NCBI GenBank assembly: GCA_030533445.1
Contig: CM060064.1
Span: forward strand, 8,328,879 to 8,392,878
Reading direction: 5' to 3'
Length of the DNA stretch: 64,000 nt
Origin: Cyprinodon diabolis
Taxonomy: Eukaryota > Chordata > Actinopteri > Cyprinodontiformes > Cyprinodontidae
Below the pieces are notes generated by a model. It saw only the letters and a list, made by a program, of their open reading frames with translations. It did not search any database and had not been told where the DNA came from. The translations under genes and the position numbers were made by a program. This document shows, piece after piece, positions 1 to 11,895 of this stretch. Each line of letters starts with the position of its first letter. The first letter of the stretch is position 1.

Positions 1-180
1 GCTATCAATCTCAAGAACGGACAAGTCTGCTCTGATGCATGCTGGGTAAAGAGGGAGGGGCGAACAACATCCGGGGACTTTGTCCATTCTCGGTCTGCTG
101 TGCTTGTGAATTGGAACAGTACAAAGCTGAGGCTGATGACGCTTTACAAGTACACAAGCACATTGGAACGCACATAGTGA

Positions 181-463
181 GAAACAGCCCTAGTTTGGGA
201 GCGTAGGCCACAGCTGGAGGAGAGCACTGCGGCTACAGATCCTGAGGACTCCTATGAATCGCAGAAGGAGGTGGTGGTTCCCGGCAACGATTATTTTGAT
301 TCAGTGGCAACTGGGGTAATGGCCAACGAGTTAATAAAACAAAATGAGTCCCTGCTGAGACAGCCTGAGTTGACTCAGAGTCAAATTGAGCGGTTGCAAC
401 TCAGGACGGGTTTTGTCTGGAGCGCTTTACCGCCTCAGATGCCCAGGTTCGCCACTATGCAAG
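181..463 (+). CDS. Exon-like open segment ending at a splice donor, probably transposon-derived
   Basis: The frame is open from just after a TGA at 178-180 and runs about 94 codons to a consensus donor (AAG|GTAAGT, cut after 463). The peptide is hydrophilic, with an acidic stretch (DPEDSYES) followed by a Q/E/L-rich part ending near SALPPQMPRFATMQ. After the donor the sequence turns AT-rich and intron-like, although the frame stays open to about 744. The upstream 180 bases are GC-richer and resemble 5' parts of fish DNA transposons, but this is memory of general appearance and not a match I can prove. There is no convincing ATG: the first in-frame one is near 319, and the ATG at 254-256 is in another frame and stops quickly. 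I do not recognise the protein. It could be an internal exon of a transposase or chance. No catalytic motif is visible. Confidence 0.3.
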
Positions 464-917
464 GTAAGTTTGTACTTTATATTCTGTATTTAGCTATAGT
501 AACGTGCATGTACTATTCAAAGTTAAGTCAGCATTTCAACCAAAACAATGGTGAAAAATTATGCATGTTATTTTGTTTTGTATTTTTTGTTTTGCGTGAT
601 GTGCTAATAACTGAGTTGCTCCGTTATTTGCGGGTGTGTGATTCATTAAAATCAAAGTTTACAATCTTGCACATTTTTGTTTGTTGGGATGATAAAGCCC
701 GAATCAAGCAAAGAGCGTTGTTAATAAAAACTTTAAGCAGGTCCTGAAGACAGCGGTCGTAAAACTGCGCAATTGTTTTTAGAGAACGGCACTGGAAGTG
801 AACAACATCACGCGTAGGTATGCTGAATTACATTTACGTTGCCTGGTGCAACAAGCCAATTAATTTGTCACCCAGCCTGGAGCTGGAGAGATCTGGAAAT
901 ATAAATAAAGCTTTATT
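464..917. other. AT-rich non-coding stretch
   Basis: Sequence following the putative splice donor. It is AT-rich, with no RNA gene, long repeat or credible ORF beyond the run-on frame from the exon-like segment. Confidence 0.5.
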
Positions 918-927
918 AATATAGCTT

Positions 928-1279
928 GGAGCTGCTCAGTGGGGCACTGCTGCCTTGCAGCAAAAAGGTTCCGGGTTCAAATCCCAGCCCGGGGTCTTTC
1001 TCCCTGTGCATGCGTGGGTTCTCTCTGGGTACTCCAGCTTCCTCCCACAGTCCAAAAACATGACTGTTAGGTCAATTGGCTTCTATAAATTCTCCTTAGG
1101 TGTGAGTGTGTGCCTGAATGGTTACAGTATTTGTCCTGCTTGTCTCTGTGTTGCCCTGCGATGGACTGTGGACCTGTCCAGGCTGACCCCGCCTCTCGCC
1201 TGTAGACAGCTGGAAATAGGCACCAGCACCCCTCGCGACTCCCTTGGGATAAGTGTGACGGAAAATGGATGGATGGATG
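928..1279 (+). mobile_element. tRNA-headed SINE with GGAT tail and 10-bp target duplication
   Basis: The head resembles a tRNA promoter. An A-box-like stretch lies near 931-945, and a perfect B box (GGTTCAAATCC) is at 974-984. The body carries the familiar fish SINE phrases (CTCCAGCTTCCTCCCACAG, then CCCCGCCTCTCGCC), and the tail is three GGAT units. The 10-bp sequence AATATAGCTT flanks it at 918-927 and 1280-1289, which fixes both ends and shows target-primed insertion. Such elements depend on a LINE for reverse transcription; the GGAT tail suggests an RTE- or L2-like partner (inference). The tRNA-like head is part of the SINE and not a functional tRNA. A related, more decayed copy lies at 47030-47339. 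Confidence 0.85.
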
Positions 1280-1289
1280 AATATAGCTT

Positions 1290-4200
1290 TGCCATACTTC
1301 GCTTTTCTTGCTAAATATAGTAAGAAAAGCACTAAGTTGCAACACACTAACTGACTACAGTAGACCTCTCTCTTCTCTTCAGTGTTGCACTGCCACCTAA
1401 GGAGCTGGAGTGAGAAAGCCTGTCTTGCTCTTGTGAAATGTAAAATGACTGAAATTTAGTGCTGTTGCATTTTGAAAACTGTTTTGTTAATTTGCAATTA
1501 TATTGTAAATGCAATGAATTGTCAGTGCATCTTGTTACCTGAATGTCTATAGATCATTAGTGTCAATCTCTGGGTCTTTTAATAAAATCCCTAAAATGAA
1601 ATGGACTGTATTTTAAGGACTGCAAAATACAGTATTTATAATATAATATAGCAGATGCTAATATGTTTCCTTTGAAATTTTCTCTCTATGACACTAATTT
1701 ATTGTCCAATTATATATGATAAATATAAATAAAATAAAAAAAATTTATTTACATTTTTATTGAAATTTTAACTTATTTTATTCAATTTTATTTTAATTCT
1801 ATTTTATCGCAATGTGTTTATGTATTTTAGCTTTTAACCTTATTTCCTGCAACTGTGCACTTTGGTCAACCCAGGTTGTTTTAAATGTGCTTTATAAATA
1901 GTCAACTCAAAAGTTTGAGTTGAGTTGATATGATACCAATGATACAAACAGACTAATATATCGAGACATATTTCTTAAAGAGTTTCCCTGGTAGTTAAGT
2001 TGGGATACAGTATGTAAATAGGCTGTCTGCATATTTTACAGTAACTGGTCCTGCAGCCCAAAGCCTCAGGGTATGAGTTCTCATGAATCATTGCTTTAGA
2101 GAGCCAAGCCTTTTTAAAAGTACTGAAACAAGGATAATGAAATGTACATGTAGGTTTGAAGCCCGAACCCCTGTGTGTGTTTCTTCCCCTTCTACAGTAG
2201 TTAAAAAGGAGATATGAAGCACAAAAGGACCAATCAAAAAAATTGAATGTGTGTGTGTGAAAAAAGAGAGGGAGAAAAGTTAAGTTAGTTAAAGGCTTCA
2301 CTCGGAGCTGCAGCACAGGGGCTGGTGTTTTCTTGCCAAGCCTTTCCTGAATAAACAGGTATGCCTGTTGTTTTTTGATAGGGACATCTTCACACTGCAG
2401 ACACTGAGTGGAGCTTCAAGGGCTTATCACTTTCAAATGAGGAAAAGTAAATATATGTTGCTTGTCAATAATTAGGAATGCTTCTTCTTTTGTTTCTATG
2501 CAGCAACTATGTATGTTGTTGTCAGTGTGCCATTTTGGACTCAGCTGCACTTCAGAGATACAGAGGCTGAGCATGTTGTCATCCCGGTGTTGTGCTATTG
2601 CAGCTAGGGTACAGTCCTTTTTCTGTCATTGGATAAACACTGGCTAACAGTATATTAACTTTCTGGCACCTTTTAATATAAACTATAACATCAAAGATTG
2701 CTGAAAAATGTTATTTCATACAAGTGTTTGATTAATTTCTTTTATTGTTTAAGCAAAATTAGCGGGAGGGCAGCACCAAGACACAACATTTCAGTTAAGT
2801 CGCTTTGAACTGCAGATAGTTTCTATTAATTAAGCTGGATCGCGACTTGTTTAATCAATTTCAGAGCGTCAAAAAGCGACAATCAAACGCCTTAAAGTGT
2901 TGTGCATTGGATGGGCACGAGTGCGTGTACATGTGTGAGAGAGTGGTCAGAAGTAGACGGAAAAAACCAAAAGCATTTGTCTGTTTGCAATGCTACCAAT
3001 GGTGCTGCAGTGTAAGGTCTCACTAATTAACCTCCAAGTTGATAATGTGCTTAATTACTTTATATTGTGATTTGGTTCCTTCATGGAGGTTATTCTCTCT
3101 TTCAGATTGGAGAAATAATCTTACATGCCTCAGAGGTGTTGAGCAGAGAATGCGGTGCCCAAGTGAAATGCCTGCACACGCTGGCATCTGTGGATAGACT
3201 TTGTGATTATCACCACATTGACATCAATGGAAAGTGTTTGACACCTGGCCAAGAGAGAGGGCAGCATCAGGCGGCGAGAACTTTGATTAAATGAGAGGAG
3301 AGAATAAAAGCAGGTAAGTGTAGTCTAGAAGGGTTGGGGGGGGGACTTCATGTAATTTCGTCTGATCACCACACCAGCCTCGTGTCCTATCAGTAAGAAC
3401 ACCTCTCATCACCTTTAAATTTCTCTGGGCTCACGAAAAGACCAGGTATGGGTTTGATAAAAGAAAAAAAATGAAAGAGAAAAAAACTATGGCAACACAA
3501 AATGGGGTGAAATGAGACTCTGATCCTCTGCCTTTTGAAATCTGGTGCAGTCACTGTGCAACACTTTACTTAGAGCAAGAATTCAGGTTCTTTTAATCTG
3601 GATTTAGAAATGCAGAGAAAGTTAATTCAATGAAACCATGAATGGAGAATGTGAATTGTGGCATAAACATATATTACAAAGCTAACAGCTAATCTAAAAA
3701 CGACAGTCTAAGTAAAAGTCCAGCTTCTTCAGTGGTTAACCTGAAAGTTTTGTTTGCACCTTTGCAACAGAGTATTCAGTATCCTGTGTTTACCTTATAC
3801 TTTCAAAATTAAGATCTGGCAGGTTAACAGTTTCTTGTTTTTTATTTTTTTATTTTCATTTCATTTAACTCTTTATTTCACAAGGAAAAAAACTATTGAG
3901 ACTAAGTTCCAAACTCAAGACGACCTGGACGAAAGGTCCACAATTGCATCTCAACACAAAGCACCTTAAAGTAATAATGACTTACTTTACTAAAACTTAA
4001 TAAAGTTAGTTGCATATAAATAATGACATAAAACAAATAAATTCATTCTGTATTAAAATATAGCGAAGAATCGTTAAAACAAGTTTTTAAAAGTGCAGTT
4101 TCCAAGCTCATCAGTTTCATCCACAAAACGCTGGCACTGTTTTGTGGATTCCTTTTATGTAAAAGGGAACAAAAAGTTTTAAATGAGATACGTTCAGACG

Positions 4201-5335
4201 TAGTTGACACTTCTTGAAAAAAACTTTTTTTCTTTGTCCTCAATCATAGCTGGTAAACAAAGGTTATTAAAGAAACATTTTCTCACAAAAGCAAAACACT
4301 TTATTTTGGTCTGCAAACTAAAATTATTGTATTTTCCATTTACAGAGAGAAAGCTTGCACAATCTCTTATGAACAAAAGTGGAGCAGTGATGCAAAATTA
4401 TTTAATTCACCATTTTATTCCTACTTGCATGAAAAAATTATGAGATCATTAATAAAAAAACGATCAAAAACTTGATTCAAGCGAGCATTTCAATAGCAAG
4501 TCTCTCTGCCATGCAGGGACTAATCCCTAGCCTAGCATCACATCAGCATAAAGACAAATGAAAGGTAATAAACAACAGTTGAAGTGATCTATTTGCCTAC
4601 TATTGTTAGCAGAAATCTTTATATGAATCCAACTTTGGCTGAATTGCTGTTTGTTTTACACCTACCATGTGACAATATTCTGTCCAGCAGTCAATAGATT
4701 GTTATATTTAACACTAGTAGCAACACCTTAACTGATCCGCACCATTAGTCCATAGACCTACCGTAGAGGACTATTGACATTTTGGTCGGATTTGGTTGTA
4801 TGGACCAGCTTGATGATAGAAACAGTCAAAATGTTGGATTGGACCAGGCTGAACCACGCAATTGAAATTAACTATAGCAGAACTTTGCATTTTTTGATGC
4901 ATTTTAAGATTTTTTAAAGTAAACTTTCCAAAATGGTATATGCATGTTTTTAAGAAATTTGTCCAATTTGCTTGCTGTCCCTGCAGGTAAAAAAAACATT
5001 AAATCTAGAATAGATTTTAATTTCATACCAAAAAGTTCAGACATTCACAGACAAAACTTTGGTTTTCCCCAATAAATTAAAGACATGTATCCTTCAGGTC
5101 GCAATTCTTTCAAGGACAAAGTTATACAAACAAAACTGGTTGGTGCATTTATTCTAAGCTATATGAATTGTAATACTGTAGGTGACAAATGTATGAAAGC
5201 TTCTTTATAAAAATATAAAGTGTTATTTAAATAGAGTACGTTAAGAAACCTGTATGAATAGTTGGCTTAGAATAAAGCTGATTAATTGTGACAAAGCTTG
5301 CCATTTAATTAATTATTGAATCAGTCCAACTATAG
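1290..5335. other. Gene-free AT-rich sequence
   Basis: No coding region, tRNA or rRNA is supportable. There are A/T runs (for example near 1735-1800), a short local repeat around 1905-1930 (CTCAA/TTGAG), and a G run near 3337-3345. The stretch 2995-3310 is less AT-rich and more complex and is listed separately as a candidate regulatory block. The small ORFs here are short, overlap randomly and lack codon structure. Confidence 0.6.
2995..3310. promoter_or_regulatory. Candidate conserved non-coding block
   Basis: High-complexity, balanced-composition DNA inside an AT-rich desert, with homeodomain-type TAATTA cores (3025-3055), a TGTTTGACACCTGGCC stretch and a TTTGATTAAATGAGAGG stretch at the end. 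It has no ORF of coding character. Conservation cannot be seen from one sequence, so this is only a hint; alignment to other fish genomes would decide. Confidence 0.2.
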
Positions 5336-5813
<478 letters not shown>

Positions 5814-5879
5814 ACCCTCGCTAGATAATGACATGGGATTTCTGACATAACAGCACACACCTGCATATCCCTTCATGAG

Positions 5880-5946
<67 letters not shown>
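5880..5946. repeat. (AC)n microsatellite, about 33 units
   Basis: Uninterrupted AC dinucleotide run of about 66 bases. The Cys-Val ORF on the minus strand across it is an artefact of the repeat. Confidence 0.95.
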
Positions 5947-5949
<3 letters not shown>

Positions 5950-6833
5950 CTATCTGTTTGTTTTGTTTTGGGCCGTGAGGATAACACCTGCCTCTTCCCA
6001 GTTAATGGTCTTTTTAATTCCTGGCTCAAACCCATTTAAAGCCAAACCCTTTCACAATTTGCTTAATTTCTGATGTCATTTCCACCCTATAATTACTATT
6101 CTCTCCTTCATATTTATCAGGCAGTGTACCTGCAATGAAAATATAAGACCTTGACACCACTTTTGCAGAATCAAAATAGTATTTAATTTGATGTCTTTGG
6201 CCGTCAAACAACATTGTTCGAGGGACGTAATTAGGACAAATTTATCTTCTTTTTTTCCGTATTTTGGGGATATTGCCAAGACATGTGGGACCTTTATGAT
6301 AAGAAGGGAGGAAGAAAGCTTTTGAAGACCGCTGCCCAGTATCTCGTAGTTATTGTGAACGGCTTTCTGTGAAATTAATGGTTTGGGTTGAGGGGAGGGG
6401 GGGTGGCTGTGGTAAAACAGGATGCAGATGTAGCTGTAGGAGCATCCAGGTAAGGAAGCAGTCGTTTCCTAAACACTGCAGTGACACAGACAACTATGCT
6501 GGAGAGGTAAGAATCAAAATAGGATTTTGGATCATTCAGGTCTACTCCTTTTTGTTATTTCGGCGCCTCATTCTTTCAAAACACGTTGATGTTTTTTAAA
6601 GCTTTGTCAAATAATAAAGACAAAGTTTGCTTTATCTCAAGTTTGGATTTTCCTCTTCCCAGCTTTTGTTATGGGAATAAAAACAATGTACGACATTCCT
6701 AAATATTACCCTGAAGCTTCCACATTACAGCTATTACCCAGAAATACAAAAATAAACGTTAGATGTATAAAATATTCATGCATTTGTCCCCATTGTGCAC
6801 TTTAGTACCACTTCAATGGTCTGCACTGATCTA
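5947..6833. other. Gene-free stretch up to the first Tc1 element
   Basis: Mixed-composition DNA without a supportable gene or repeat. A G-rich patch lies near 6390-6405. The TA at 6832-6833 is the left target duplication of the Tc1 insertion. Confidence 0.5.
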
Positions 6834-6915
6834 CACTATATTGCCAAAAGTATTTGCTCACCTGCCTTGACTCACATATGAGCTTAAGTGACATCCCGTT
6901 CCTAATCCATAGGGT

Positions 6916-7947
6916 TCAATATGACGTCGGTCCACCCTTTGCAGCTAGAACAGCTTCAACTCTTCTGGGAAGGCTGTCCACAAGGTTTAGGAGTGTGTTT
7001 ATGGGAATTTTTGACCATTCTTCCAGAAGCGCATTTGTGAGGTCGCACACTGATGTTGGACGAGAAGGCCTGGCTCTCAGTCTCCGCTCTAATTCATCCC
7101 AAAGGTGTTCTATCGGGTTGAGGTCAGGACTCTGTGCAGGCCAGTCAAGTTCATCCACACCAGACTCTGTCATCCATGTCTTTATGGACCTTGCTTTGTG
7201 CACTGGTGCACAGTCATGTTGGAAGAGGAAGGGGCCAGCTCCAAACTGTTCCCACAAAGTTGGGAGCATGGAATTGTCCAAAATGTCTTGGTATGCTGAA
7301 GCATTCAGAGTTCCTTTCACTGGAACTAAGGGGCCAAGCCCAGCTCCTGAAAAACAACCCCACACCATAATCCCCCCTCCACCAAACTTTACACTTGGCA
7401 CAATGCAGTCAGACAAGTACCGTTCTCCTGGCAACCGCCAAACCCAGACCCGTCCATCAGATTGCCAGATGGAGAAGCGCGATTCGTCACTCCAGAGAAC
7501 GCGTCTCCACTGCTCTAGAGTCCAGTGGCGGCGTGCTTTACACCACCGCATCCGACGCTTTGCATTGCACTTGGTTATGTATGGCTTGGATGCAGCTGCT
7601 CGACCATGGAAACCCATTCCATGAAGCTCTCTGCGCACTGTTCTTGAGCTAATCTGAAGGCCACATGAAGTTTGGAGGTCTGTAGTGATTGACTCTGCAG
7701 AAAGTTGGCGACCTCTTCGCACTATGCGCTTCAGCATCCGCTGACCCCGCTCCGTCAGTTTACGTGGCCTACCACTTCGTGGCTGAGTTGCTGTCGTTCC
7801 CAAACACTTCCATTTTCTTATAATACAGCTGACAGTTGACTGTGGAATATTTAGGAGCGAGGAAATTTCACGACTGGATTTGTTGCACAGGTGGCATCCT
7901 ATCACAGTTCCACGCTGGAATTCACTGAGCTCCTGAGAGCGACCCAT
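6916..7947 (-). CDS. Tc1-like DD34E transposase, copy 1 (343 aa, intact)
   Basis: It catalyses cut-and-paste transposition at TA sites in the nucleus by binding the element's inverted ends. The protein shows an N-terminal paired-like pair of helix-turn-helix domains (about 1-55 and 75-120), joined by an AT-hook-like GRPRK at 59-63. It has a glycine-rich patch (GGGGIMVWG, 189-197) and the catalytic triad D154 (LWSDE), D245 (LFQHD) and E280 ([13 protein letters not shown]). Exactly 34 residues separate D245 and E280, which defines DD34E. The length is normal for the family and there is no stop or frameshift. I chose the Met starting [13 protein letters not shown] because family proteins begin there and a TATA-like box lies about 50 bp upstream. 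The reading frame continues upstream into flanking DNA, which is not part of the gene. Likely product function is intact; activity is inferred. Confidence 0.95.
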   Translation of the reverse strand: MGRSQELSEFQRGTVIGCHLCNKSSREISSLLNIPQSTVSCIIRKWKCLGTTATQPRSGRPRKLTERGQRMLKRIVRRGRQLSAESITTDLQTSCGLQISSRTVRRELHGMGFHGRAAASKPYITKCNAKRRMRWCKARRHWTLEQWRRVLWSDESRFSIWQSDGRVWVWRLPGERYLSDCIVPSVKFGGGGIMVWGCFSGAGLGPLVPVKGTLNASAYQDILDNSMLPTLWEQFGAGPFLFQHDCAPVHKARSIKTWMTESGVDELDWPAQSPDLNPIEHLWDELERRLRARPSRPTSVCDLTNALLEEWSKIPINTLLNLVDSLPRRVEAVLAAKGGPTSY

Positions 7948-7994
7948 TCTTTCACAAATGTTTGTAAAAACAGTCTGCATGCCTAGGTGCTTGA

Positions 7995-8001
7995 ATTTAT
8001 A
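7995..8001 (-). promoter_or_regulatory. TATA-like box of Tc1 copy 1
   Basis: On the minus strand the sequence reads TATAAAT, about 48-54 bases upstream of the transposase ATG and inside the element. Spacing suits a promoter with a very short leader. Inference only. Confidence 0.4.
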
Positions 8002-8081
8002 CACCTGTGGCCATGGAAGTGATTGGAACACCTGATTCCAATAATTTGGATGGGTGAGCAAATACTTTTGGCAATATAGTG

Positions 8082-9200
8082 TATATGCACATGAGGAGGA
8101 ATATGTGCGAGACAACTGCTCCCAGCAGAGTGAAAAATTACTCTTGGGAAACAAACAGATTTTTGTGAGGTTGTTCTGCTTCTGTGTACAGCCAGATTTT
8201 CTGTACACAACCTGCTATATGTTATGTTGTCAAGACTGATTTTTTATTTTTTTTTTTCTGCTGCGAGGGAAAATTAATTGCGAAGAGGGCTGAGAATTTG
8301 TTTTCATATTGGCTTGGTAAAGCCGGGTGCCAGAATGGAGGAGGACAGCTGTGGGGGAAGGCTGGCCGACCCGCTGCCTTCTGCCGCTCCCATGCCTTGC
8401 TGCACAGAGTCTGTGACAAAACAAGCCTCCAGGAATACTGGGCAAACACCATGAGCCTCTCACTGGGATCCACACTATTTCCTGAGCATGCCGTAGCCAA
8501 AAAAAAAAAAAGCATCACTTCCCTCAGTACTGTCTCTGCTTCTTTTTCCAAATCAAACACTTGCTTCCACAATGGGTCAAAGAATTATGTGTTTTAAAAA
8601 AAAGAAAATGAATTCTGTGATTTGCAAATCTGTAAACAGAATCAGCAGGGGGAAAAAATGCTGAAAATGCAAAGAAAACATGCTCTTAACATGCTTTAAC
8701 AACTTACAAGAAGAAATGAGGTCAAGCTGTTTTGTAAGTGATTCCACCTCTTCTCAATCAGCCGAGCTGTAAAAGCTCAGCCAGCAGAGATGAGTCAGAT
8801 AGCAGAGGCTCAGGTAGGAACCATTTTCACACTGCCACAATTACAGCAGCCGTCATTACATTGCTCACTCGTACTCAAATACAGATAGAAGCCCACCCCC
8901 GCCTCTCACGCACCCACCACCCCCTTCCCCAAAAAAATTATGCGCAGGCTAGGAGGAGAAAGTGGCTCACTTCTGTTTGCTAAATTAATCGCTTCCTAAA
9001 TGGCTCCAGGCCAGGCAAAGTTAACATTTGCAGTTTCAAAGGTTTTCAGCGCTTGCAATGAGCCATGAAATTACTGCATGCCGTCGAAAATGGCAGCTGA
9101 TGAAAAGCCCAAGGACCAGGTCCCACAGGCAGAGACAGCTTGGAAGTGAAATCTTAAACACAAAGTCTCATTTCTGATTTGGATTGTGGTGAAATTTCAA
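8082..9200. other. Gene-free, moderately complex DNA; possible regulatory content
   Basis: After the Tc1 copy the sequence is less AT-rich. The parts 8260-8490 and 8940-9140 are complex, contain TTAATTG and AAATTAATCGC motifs, and lack coding character. They could be conserved non-coding elements, but this cannot be tested here. A short A run lies at 8500-8512. Confidence 0.3.
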
Positions 9201-10077
9201 ACCAAACCTGGTGAATGGAGGAGCCGCTGTTCCAAAAAGCAGGACAAGGACTGTGACAAGACATATGATGAGCAGCTGTTTGGCAGCCTCGCTGGGGAGT
9301 CAGTGCAGAGGTGGGGTTGAAATGATGATGTTGAGGGGCTCTGGAGCAGCCAAAACGGACCGACCTCGATTAGGTTTGATTTAATCATGAGGGTCGGCCT
9401 GAAGTCTGAAGCCATCAATAAAATGAAAGAGGTTGTGGGGGAGTAATTTAGGTGAGTTAGACGTGAGTTATTCTGGAACTGACCTGTGTTAGAACACAAC
9501 TCTCTGTACTGAGAGCACCAAACTGAAACAGACTGAAATTACTTTGGATTTAATTTCTGTCCTGCAATATGTTGGTTCACTTTACATCCTTAAAGCTTTG
9601 CTCCTATTCCAAAGAGAGAAAAAAAATAACAAACTCCACTGGGATCATTTTAACATATCATCCTGAGGGAGGCATGAAAAAATATATATTTTTATCCAAA
9701 AAAATTACATTTCAATACCTGAGTACCTCTCATTAAAATAATACAATTATTTCTGCCAATTTCTTGATGTTTATTTCCTCATTCCTTTGAAGTTTGGTAG
9801 AAACACACACCTTAGCTCCTGCTGTGCCTGGAATCTCTAGAGTTCTACTTAAAATTAAATAATAATGAAATAAATCTACTCCATATATATCAATCTGAAA
9901 TCACAGAGCCTAGCAGACACTTCGGATAGAGGGAAAAAAATGACCTATTTTTCAATATTGGAGTAACCAATCAATTTAGGAGCCAATGTACGTTTTTGTT
10001 TTTTTTTTCATCGTGTGTGACATGAAAGTTGATCCAGAGTTAGTCATTATGAGTTGGAAGGTGGTCACTTGAAGGTA
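9201..10077. other. Gene-free stretch
   Basis: No gene, RNA or clear repeat was seen. It is AT-rich from about 9600 onward. Confidence 0.5.
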
Positions 10078-10447
10078 CACTGAAAAAACTTGAAATCTAA
10101 ATAAGTCACTCTTTCTTAAAATAAGTTCTTGGATTGAGGAGGTAAAAGAGACATTTTGCCAATGGAACAAGACGATTTACATTTAAAGTAAGAAAAGACA
10201 ATTGCATTGTCTTATTTCAAGTGCATATTATCTAATTATCGTATTTTAAGGTAAAAATACTCATTCCATTGGCAAACACCTAATTTACCTACTCAAATTA
10301 AGGGTAAATACACTTAATTTAAGACATTTTTACTTATTTCTAGACCATTTTTTTCCAGTGCATTGGCAAGCTATCTAATTTACCTACTCAAATTAAGGGT
10401 AAATCCCTTAATACACTTTTTCTTATTTCTAGATAGTTTTTCCAGTG
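10078..10447. mobile_element. CACTG-ended MITE, copy A, with duplicated right end
   Basis: The element begins CACTGAAAAAACTTG after a TA, and its core ends TTTTTCCAGTG at 10360. A further 87 bases (10361-10447) repeat the right terminal part, from CATTGGCAAG through TTTTTCCAGTG, followed by TA. The interior is palindrome-like: CATTCCATTGGCAAA near the right mirrors TTTGCCAATGGAAC on the left. Related copies are at 31521-31738 and 32776-33063, with a fragment at 33528-33576. There is no coding capacity. TA flanks suggest Tc1/mariner-type mobilisation (inference). Confidence 0.75.
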
Positions 10448-11508
10448 TAAGTGTATTTTAGCTTCAACATAAGGAAAGTTTGCCCTTTCCTTACCTGTTT
10501 TTAAGGCACGGATGGGAAAAATATCCAACTTCTGCTCCAATTATATATATATATGTTTCTGTTTATGGAATTTCTGTTTATGGATCAGAGTCTAAACGTC
10601 TCAGGCTGCTAACTTTCAGAAAGAAAGAAAAAACACACAGTGCTTATACTATAGTAACATATTAAGTCAGAATTATGCCAGATTGCAGAAGTGTAATAAA
10701 TACTCATATGAGCGGTTTTATTCCAAAAACACATGCAGGTAAACTACTCTTCATGCGCAATATGAACGTTTTATACGTGCAGATTTATTACACTGAGCGC
10801 ACCAATATGTTTTTTGGCTCCTGCTTTTTGTGTGCCTGTGGATTCTCTCCCTGTTGTGTGGATCTGTTTCTGTGTGATCATGTCAACTTTTGTCTCTTTG
10901 AGGGTGAAAACAATCTGAGACACTAAACTGCCTGTGATTGGCTGCTTTTGAAGAAATGCTGCCTCTTGAGACAATTCTGTTTTCTTCCTTTTTTTAACTT
11001 TATTTATAAACAAATATTTACAGAACAAATTGTTCACAAGGGATGCAAATATTAAAGAGACAATTCAACAAAAAGTATATTATATTAGTTTAAAATAAGC
11101 CGATAAGACATTCAAAAAAGAAAATACATTGGTTATAAAACAACAAAAATTTTTTAAAACATCATCTGTATTAAAATAGTTGTTGTAAAAAACAGGGCTA
11201 AGGGAGATTTGTTGAAAGTCCACTTCCTTTTATGAATATGAAATCTGCCTAAAAATAAAATCTGGAACAACAAAAAAAATTAAGTTCAAGTTTGGAAAGT
11301 AAAGAAATGCTGTTCCCTTCCTGGTTGTGGCGAATAAGGTTAGCTAAGGATCTTTAGGGTATTTATTATTATTTGTTATTTTCAAGAGTAAAATGCTGCA
11401 TTCATCTCTATCAGCATTTCTGTCAATAAATGACAGATTTGTAAACACAATACTGGGCAGGTAGATAAAAAAAATTCTTTGTTTCATCCATTAACTCTAA
11501 GGAGTTAG
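10448..11508. other. Gene-free AT-rich stretch
   Basis: Nothing supportable was seen. A short run of ATATAT lies near 10540. The region ends at the altered left target (TTAG for TTAA) of the next element. Confidence 0.5.
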
Positions 11509-11895
11509 AGTCGTATGGAAGCGGCTGTTCCAACCGTTGCAGTTCTGAATTCTCCAAAGTGGTGCACGACTTTACACGAGTGAATAAAGTGAACGTGATT
11601 GGTCGTTTATCAGCCCTTGCCTCGCAAAGCTGCCAGTTCTGTTAGCTCTACGCCTGACGAAGAAACAGACCTCCATCCCTGTGAACACTGGGACAGAACT
11701 CAATAGTAGTAGTAGACGATTCTTATTTCTTATTTCAACCGTATATTAGCTGCAACATATGAATCAAGATGCTATGACCGAAAAAATTAGATTAACAGAT
11801 GACCATTGATATACACTATATTGCCAAAAGTATTTGCTCACCTGCCTTGACTCACATATGAGCTTAAGTGACATCCCGTTCCTAATCCATAGGGT

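Larger units (their letters stand above)
6834..8081 (-). mobile_element. Tc1-like transposon, copy 1 (1,248 bp, intact)
   Basis: The ends are exact 29-bp inverted repeats, beginning CACTATATTGCCAAAAG and ending in a run to GCTCACC, after which the arms diverge. TA dinucleotides at 6832-6833 and 8082-8083 are the target duplication expected of Tc1/mariner elements. One transposase gene fills the minus strand. By line-by-line reading all 1,248 bases match copy 2 at 11814-13061. Flanking sequences differ, so these are two insertions and not one segmental duplication. The short inverted ends differ from the 200-plus-bp IR/DR ends of many salmonid-type Tc1 elements. Confidence 0.97.

Noticed and set aside
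928..1000. Possible tRNA gene from the A-box/B-box pattern
   Set aside because: No cloverleaf, and it is the head of a SINE with a target duplication and GGAT tail.
6854..7624. 256-codon plus-strand ORF (repeated at 11834-12604)
   Set aside because: It is antisense to the Tc1 transposase; the minus frame carries the DD34E triad and the family length.
6916..8208. 430-codon version of the first transposase
   Set aside because: The extra N-terminus reads through the inverted end into unrelated flanking DNA. The second copy lacks it.
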